Positions 59,956-64,000 of a stretch of DNA of 64,000 nucleotides are shown in pieces. Every line of letters starts with the position of its first letter. Position 1 is the first letter of the stretch. The notes under the pieces are model-generated. The model worked only from the letters and a program-made list of their open reading frames with translations. It searched no databases and was not told the origin of the DNA. The position numbers were made by a program, and so were the translations under genes. This DNA comes from UBA3305 sp002373555 (lineage in GTDB: Bacteria > Bacillota > Clostridia > Lachnospirales > Lachnospiraceae): contig CAMOER010000002.1 of NCBI GenBank assembly GCA_946612455.1, positions 1 to 64,000 on the forward strand. The letters are read 5' to 3'.

Positions 59956-60666
59956 TTATCTGCTGCCGGCCGTCACTTTTTCCGATCGAACGCGGAAGAT
60001 ATCTTCCGTCTCCCGGCGGACCTGCAGCACGAAGGGGAAGATGTCGTATCGTGTACACAGATGATAGTCGGCTTCCGGAAATACCGTCTGGTTCTCCGCC
60101 CGGAAGAATTTCTTCCCGGATTCCGTCTGCCGCAGCAGATGCAGTTCGTTTTGCATATCGAAAGGCTGCGCTTCCAGTATGCTTCGGATATACCGTGCGC
60201 AAAGGAGATCCTCCGGTGCGGATTCCTTTCCGTTCAGCCCCATCGCGACCAGACTGACATGATCCGGTGCCGTCTCTCTGATATAGCGGGCGACAGCGCT
60301 TGCATTGACAAGGCTTCCCGTGATGATCCGGTCCGCACCGGCAGCATTCACCAGCCCCTGGGTGCCGGCGCTGGTCGTATGGATCACGAGCCGGCCGGCA
60401 AGATCCGCGCCTTCCGTCTGGGACGGCGAGTTTCCGTAATCAAAGCCCGGCAGCTTCACGCCCAGTCTTTCGCCGATCAGCACGGCATCCGGATATTCCG
60501 CCTTCAGTTTCCTTGCTGTTTCTTCTTTTCCGACAGCCAGTATCTCCGCAGCGCCTCTTGAAAAAAGATACGGTTCCAGGGAAAATGCCCGGAAAACATC
60601 AATGATCACGGCAAGCCCGCGCGCTTTGCGGGCTCCTGTTACAAGTTCAAGTATTTCAACATTCAT
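59956..60666 (-). CDS. comB: ComB-family 2-phosphosulfolactate phosphatase-like protein
   Basis: A 236-residue member of the ComB fold. Conserved DVFRAFS-type motif (VIDVFRAFSLEPYLF), GERLGVKLPGFDYGNSP, HTTSAGTQGLV and SLVAMGLNGKESAPEDLLCA match the family. ComB itself acts in coenzyme M synthesis, but Firmicutes homologues have no such pathway, so the substrate here is uncertain. Start overlaps the aroC stop (ATGA). Confidence 0.87.
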   Translation of the reverse strand: MNVEILELVTGARKARGLAVIIDVFRAFSLEPYLFSRGAAEILAVGKEETARKLKAEYPDAVLIGERLGVKLPGFDYGNSPSQTEGADLAGRLVIHTTSAGTQGLVNAAGADRIITGSLVNASAVARYIRETAPDHVSLVAMGLNGKESAPEDLLCARYIRSILEAQPFDMQNELHLLRQTESGKKFFRAENQTVFPEADYHLCTRYDIFPFVLQVRRETEDIFRVRSEKVTAGSR

Positions 60667-61712
60667 TTCTTATTCCCATAAAACCGGATGACATGCTCCG
60701 CACGCGATGCCATATTTTCGAGCATCATATCCAGGATCGTGACCGCAGCCATCGCTTCGACGACGACCATGCCCCGGTGTACGATCGTGGGATCATGCCT
60801 GCCTCCTATCGTAAGCGTGACATTTTCGTGCTGTCTGCTGACGCTCTCCTGCTCCTGCGCGATCGAAGGCGTCGGTTTGAAGGCTGCGCGGATCACGATA
60901 TCGCTTCCGTCCGTAATCCCGCCGAGAATGCCGCCGGCATGATTCGCCTGCTTTGTCACACGGCCTGCTTCATCCGCACGGAACGCATCATTGTTCTCCG
61001 AACCGCGATGGGAAGCCGCCGCAAAACCGTCGCCGATCTCCACGCCTTTCACCGCACCGATGCTCATAATTGCCTGTGCAAGTCTTGCATCCGCTTTGTC
61101 GAACACGGGATCCCCGAGTCCGGCCGGAACGCCTGTCACGATGCATTCCACGATACCGCCGACGGAATCGCAGTCTTTGATTGCAGCCTCCAGACGGGCT
61201 TTCACGGCAGCCTCATCTACCGCAGCGACGCCACCGATGCTGAACGGTCTGACCGCAAAGGAAATGCCCATCTCCCGCAGCAGTTTTTCGGCGACCGCAC
61301 CGGCCGCCACTCTGCCTGCCGTCTCCCGGCCGGAGGAGCGGCCGCCTCCGCGGTAATCCCGGATACCGTATTTCTCATCGAATGTATAATCCGCATGGCC
61401 GGGGCGGTAAACGTCCCGGATCGCCGCATAATCCGCGGAATGGTGATCCCTGTTCCGGATCATCAGCGAGATCGGCGTACCCGTTGTCTTTCCTTCAAAA
61501 ACGCCGGACAGGATCTCGACCGCGTCATCCTCGCTGCGCGCAGTTGCGTACCTGCTCTGTCCCGGCTTTCTTCTGTCGAGCATGATCTGAATATCGGCCT
61601 CCGCCAGATCCAGGCCCGCCGGACAGCCGTCGATCACCACGCCGATCGCCGGTCCGTGGCTCTCGCCCCACGTTGTGATCCTGAATTTTTTCCCAAATGA
61701 AGAACCTGCCAT
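60663..61712 (-). CDS. aroC: Chorismate synthase
   Basis: A 349-residue AroC; start MAGSSFGKKF at 61712 (GGAGG). Signatures: FRITTWGESHGPAIGVVIDG, MLDRRKPGQSRYATARSEDD, RPGHADYTFDEKYGIRDYRG then GGRSSGRET, and NHAGGILGGITDGSDIVIRA. It converts EPSP to chorismate with reduced FMN. It follows rho by 20 bp and overlaps comB. Confidence 0.97.
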   Translation of the reverse strand: MAGSSFGKKFRITTWGESHGPAIGVVIDGCPAGLDLAEADIQIMLDRRKPGQSRYATARSEDDAVEILSGVFEGKTTGTPISLMIRNRDHHSADYAAIRDVYRPGHADYTFDEKYGIRDYRGGGRSSGRETAGRVAAGAVAEKLLREMGISFAVRPFSIGGVAAVDEAAVKARLEAAIKDCDSVGGIVECIVTGVPAGLGDPVFDKADARLAQAIMSIGAVKGVEIGDGFAAASHRGSENNDAFRADEAGRVTKQANHAGGILGGITDGSDIVIRAAFKPTPSIAQEQESVSRQHENVTLTIGGRHDPTIVHRGMVVVEAMAAVTILDMMLENMASRAEHVIRFYGNKK

Positions 61713-61732
61713 TTGTTCCTCCATTTTTTGAC

Positions 61733-63658
61733 TTACAGTCTGATCGTTTTTACCATTCTGACAAAATCGGCATTGTTTCTGGTTCGTGTGAAGAGCCGGA
61801 GGACTTCCTCTACCGCTTCCTCCTGCTTCATGCCGTGCATGCCTCTGTGGATCGTCGCCACCGCTTCCTGCTCTTCCTTCGAAAGCAGCAGATCATCCCG
61901 TCTCGTGCCGGATTTAATGATATCGATCGCCGGGAAAATGCGCCGCTCGGAAAGCTTTCTGTCCAGCACAAGCTCCATGTTGCCGGTGCCCTTGAATTCC
62001 TCGAATACAACATCGTCCATCCTGCTGCCGGTATCCACCAGCGCGGTCGCCATGATCGTAAGGCTGCCGCCTTCGCGCATATTTCTTGCCGCGCCGAAAA
62101 ATTTCTTCGGCATGTGCAGCGCTGCCGGATCCAGTCCGCCGGAAAGCGTTCTTCCGCTGGGAGCGACCGTCAGGTTGTAGGCTCTGGCAAGACGCGTGAT
62201 GGAATCCAGCAGGATCATGACGTCCCTGCCGTGCTCGACCAGACGCTGGGCGCGACCGAGGACCATCTCAGCAACACGCTTATGATGCTCCGGTTCTTCA
62301 TCGAAAGTCGAATAAATCACTTCGACATTCTCGCCGGGGATGCTCTCCTTGATATCCGTGACTTCCTCCGGCCGCTCGTCGATCAGAAGGATGATGATAT
62401 GCACATCCGGATGATTGGTCTGTGTCGCCAGGGCGATCTCCTTGAGCAGTGTCGTCTTACCGGCCTTCGGCGGCGACACGATCATGCCGCGCTGTCCCTT
62501 GCCGACAGGCGAGAGCAGATCCACGATCCGCATGGCGACCGATCCGCCCGGCCGCTCCAGATGCAGCCGCTCGTTCGGGAAGACGGGCGTAAGATCTTCA
62601 AAATTGACACGTCTGGCTGCCTTTTCCGGCTCCTCGTCATTGATGGCCTGCACATACAGCAGCGCCGCATATTTTTCCGTTCCGGTCTTGACACGGATGT
62701 TGCCGGCAATGAAGTCGCCAGTCTTCATATTGAATCTGCGGATCTGCGAGGGCGAGACATAGATATCCTCCTCGCCCGGCAGATAATTGTCGCTGCGGAT
62801 GAAACCGAAGCCTTCCGGCATGACCTCCAGGATCCCGTAAGCCTCCAGTCCGGAATCCAGCTTTTTCAGATTCTGCGGATTCTTTCGGAAACGGTTCTGC
62901 TCCTGTTCTTCCCGCTGCTGCAGAGCGGTTTCCTGCTGTACGGCGCCCGTATCCTGCTCCTGTGCTTCCACGGCGCGGCCGCGCAGTTCTGTATCGGGCA
63001 CGGGAACTGCTTTTTCCTCTGTTCCCGCTTCCGTTTCCTCTGCCGGTGCGGAATAGCCGAACCTGCGGATCCGCTGTTCCGTCTTTCCGGACTCCTGTCT
63101 GCGGTCTCTGCCGCCCTGGGCCTGCCGCCTGTCCGTCTGCTGTCTGTGGTCCCGGCCGCGCTGCGTCCTGTCCGCAGACTGCTGTCTCCGGTTCTCATTG
63201 CTTCGGCCGGACGCGCCGTCCTGCTTCTTCCGGTCATCCTGCGTTTTTTCCTGCGCGGACGTTCTTCCGGGTCTCTTCCCGGCTTCCTTCCTCGGCGCGG
63301 GAACTTTTTCGGACTTCTTCTGCTCCTCCGGCTGTTTCTCCGGTGCGGCAGCTGTCTCAGCCTTCGTCTGCTCCTCCGGCTGCTTTTCCAGCGTGGCAGC
63401 TTTTTCGGACTTTTCCTGCCCCTCCGGCTGTTTCTCCGGCGTGGCAGCTGTCTCAGACTTCTTCTGCCCCTTCGGCCTCTTCTCCGGTGCGGCAGCTGTC
63501 TCAGCCTTTATTTCTCCATCCGGTTTTGCCCCGGGCAGCTGACGGCTGACAGCCTCGGCAAGTTCAGCCTTTCTTAACGAGCTGACTCCTCTGAGCCCCA
63601 ATTCCTTTGCCAGCGCACGCAGCTCCGCCAATGACAATGCATTCAGTTTTTCCTGCAT
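61733..63658 (-). CDS. rho: Transcription termination factor Rho with disordered insertion
   Basis: A 641-residue Rho, about 220 longer than the usual 420. Residues 1-48 are the Rho_N helical domain. Residues 50-265 are low-complexity: four 16-residue tandem repeats (51-114; AAAPEKQPEEQ-type) and then an Arg/Gln/Asp-rich stretch. The cold-shock-type RNA-binding domain is at 274-350 (YGILEVMPEGFGFIRSDNYL). The ATPase has GMIVSPPKAGKTT (391-404) and the Walker B IILLIDERPEEV. Start follows GAGGG. It ends untranslated transcription. rho-aroC-comB form a likely operon. Confidence 0.96.
   Translation of the reverse strand: MQEKLNALSLAELRALAKELGLRGVSSLRKAELAEAVSRQLPGAKPDGEIKAETAAAPEKRPKGQKKSETAATPEKQPEGQEKSEKAATLEKQPEEQTKAETAAAPEKQPEEQKKSEKVPAPRKEAGKRPGRTSAQEKTQDDRKKQDGASGRSNENRRQQSADRTQRGRDHRQQTDRRQAQGGRDRRQESGKTEQRIRRFGYSAPAEETEAGTEEKAVPVPDTELRGRAVEAQEQDTGAVQQETALQQREEQEQNRFRKNPQNLKKLDSGLEAYGILEVMPEGFGFIRSDNYLPGEEDIYVSPSQIRRFNMKTGDFIAGNIRVKTGTEKYAALLYVQAINDEEPEKAARRVNFEDLTPVFPNERLHLERPGGSVAMRIVDLLSPVGKGQRGMIVSPPKAGKTTLLKEIALATQTNHPDVHIIILLIDERPEEVTDIKESIPGENVEVIYSTFDEEPEHHKRVAEMVLGRAQRLVEHGRDVMILLDSITRLARAYNLTVAPSGRTLSGGLDPAALHMPKKFFGAARNMREGGSLTIMATALVDTGSRMDDVVFEEFKGTGNMELVLDRKLSERRIFPAIDIIKSGTRRDDLLLSKEEQEAVATIHRGMHGMKQEEAVEEVLRLFTRTRNNADFVRMVKTIRL
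63317..63508 (-). repeat. 48-bp tandem repeats inside rho (4 copies)
   Basis: Four in-frame 48-bp units encode residues 51-114 of Rho. Each unit gives a Lys/Glu/Pro/Gln/Ala-rich 16-residue repeat (EKQPEEQ core). The copies differ at several bases, so the array is not very recent, but it could still change copy number by slippage. Confidence 0.75.
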
Positions 63659-64000
63659 ATTTTCCCTCGAATAGTAAACTGATATTTCAGGATCCGAATA
63701 TTAACAATAAAAACATCTGGTATTCTTCTGATCCTGCTTCACTTGAGATGTTGCTTGTAATCCGTAAGAAGAACGCTCTTACTCCGACACGGCCCGGCAG
63801 GTTCCGGGTCTGTGCAATAGAACTGTTTACAGATGCGATCTCTGATATGTATGCATTCAGTATACTGCAGCGGTCCTCGGAATGCAAAGCATTTTTTCAG
63901 TGCATAAAAGCGCTTCGTCATATAGTTATGGTCTGTATTGTCACTCATTCCAGGCGTTTTTTGAAGCTGACCTTGTAATCCGTGCATTCTCCCTGTGTTC
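63659..64000. other. 342-bp stretch upstream of rho
   Basis: No frame has a supported start and protein-like composition. It probably holds the rho promoter and leader. The only box I can point to is TACTAT on the minus strand (about 63674-63679), without a convincing -35. The window ends here. Confidence 0.4.

Noticed and set aside
61697..63577. 626-codon plus-strand open frame
   Set aside because: Antisense of rho. The Leu/Arg-rich repeats are the mirror of the Glu/Gln-rich Rho insertion.
1..64000. tRNA and rRNA genes, riboswitches
   Set aside because: No cloverleaf-like sequence with a GTTCRANYC arm and no recognisable rRNA, T-box or riboswitch core was seen by eye. A covariance-model scan was not possible here.

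Overview
The window looks like a chromosome segment of a gut-type clostridium (Firmicutes, Clostridia; Lachnospiraceae is my best guess from gene content and order, not from any search). The signs are strong AGGAGG ribosome binding sites, a CIRCE/HrcA-type heat-shock operator, NrdR, YqeG, an ftsB-tilS-hpt-ftsH run, rho-aroC, sigma-54-type promoters, and conjugative-element debris. Almost every gene reads on the minus strand.

Layout. 0-5.5 kb is a decayed, defence-island-like stretch: a truncated Xre regulator, a toxin-antitoxin-like pair whose nucleotidyltransferase toxin carries an in-frame amber codon, a WYL regulator, an unrecognised two-gene operon (glycine-rich membrane protein plus helical partner), a frameshifted SLOG (DUF2493) relic and a transposase tail. 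5.5-22.2 kb is a catabolic locus: PLP racemase, NodB-like deacetylase, amino-acid permease with a LytS-type two-component system, SDR, glutamine synthetase, NCS1 permease, a three-subunit molybdenum hydroxylase and a cysteine hydrolase. Three sigma-54 (-24/-12) promoters serve three transcription units there. In the hydroxylase, a complete GltD-type NAD(P)H/FAD/Fe-S module is inserted inside the FAD subunit.

22.8-32.2 kb is a fructosamine (Amadori product) operon: GntR/UTRA regulator, FrlB-like deglycase, FrlD-like kinase, an ABC importer without its own ATPase, and four different FrlC-like epimerases. 32.3-36 kb holds a YjiH-type transporter and a flavin reductase, divergent from an AraC-type regulator. 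36-41 kb holds a membrane protein, RecD2 with a C-terminal DUF4186-like domain, a truncated AraC gene ending in 46-bp tandem repeats, and ribosomal protein L25/Ctc under a CIRCE-overlapped promoter. 41-45.2 kb is a conjugative-element scar: VirB6/TrbL-like protein, Nudix hydrolase, secreted Ig-like protein, parA fragment, small ICE-type proteins and GTACAAC repeats.

From 45.2 kb to the end the DNA is visibly more GC-rich and carries housekeeping genes: M18 aminopeptidase, efp, yqeG, nrdR, prfC, coaBC, coaX, a thioredoxin-like protein, GH13 amylase, ftsH, hpt, tilS, ftsB, comB, aroC and rho. Rho carries a long disordered insertion with 16-residue tandem repeats. Between yqeG and nrdR and between prfC and coaBC lie three copies of an intergenic element. 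Each copy forms a hairpin with 24-nt arms whose middle differs completely between copies yet stays self-complementary. This is the strongest candidate for an undescribed structured element here.
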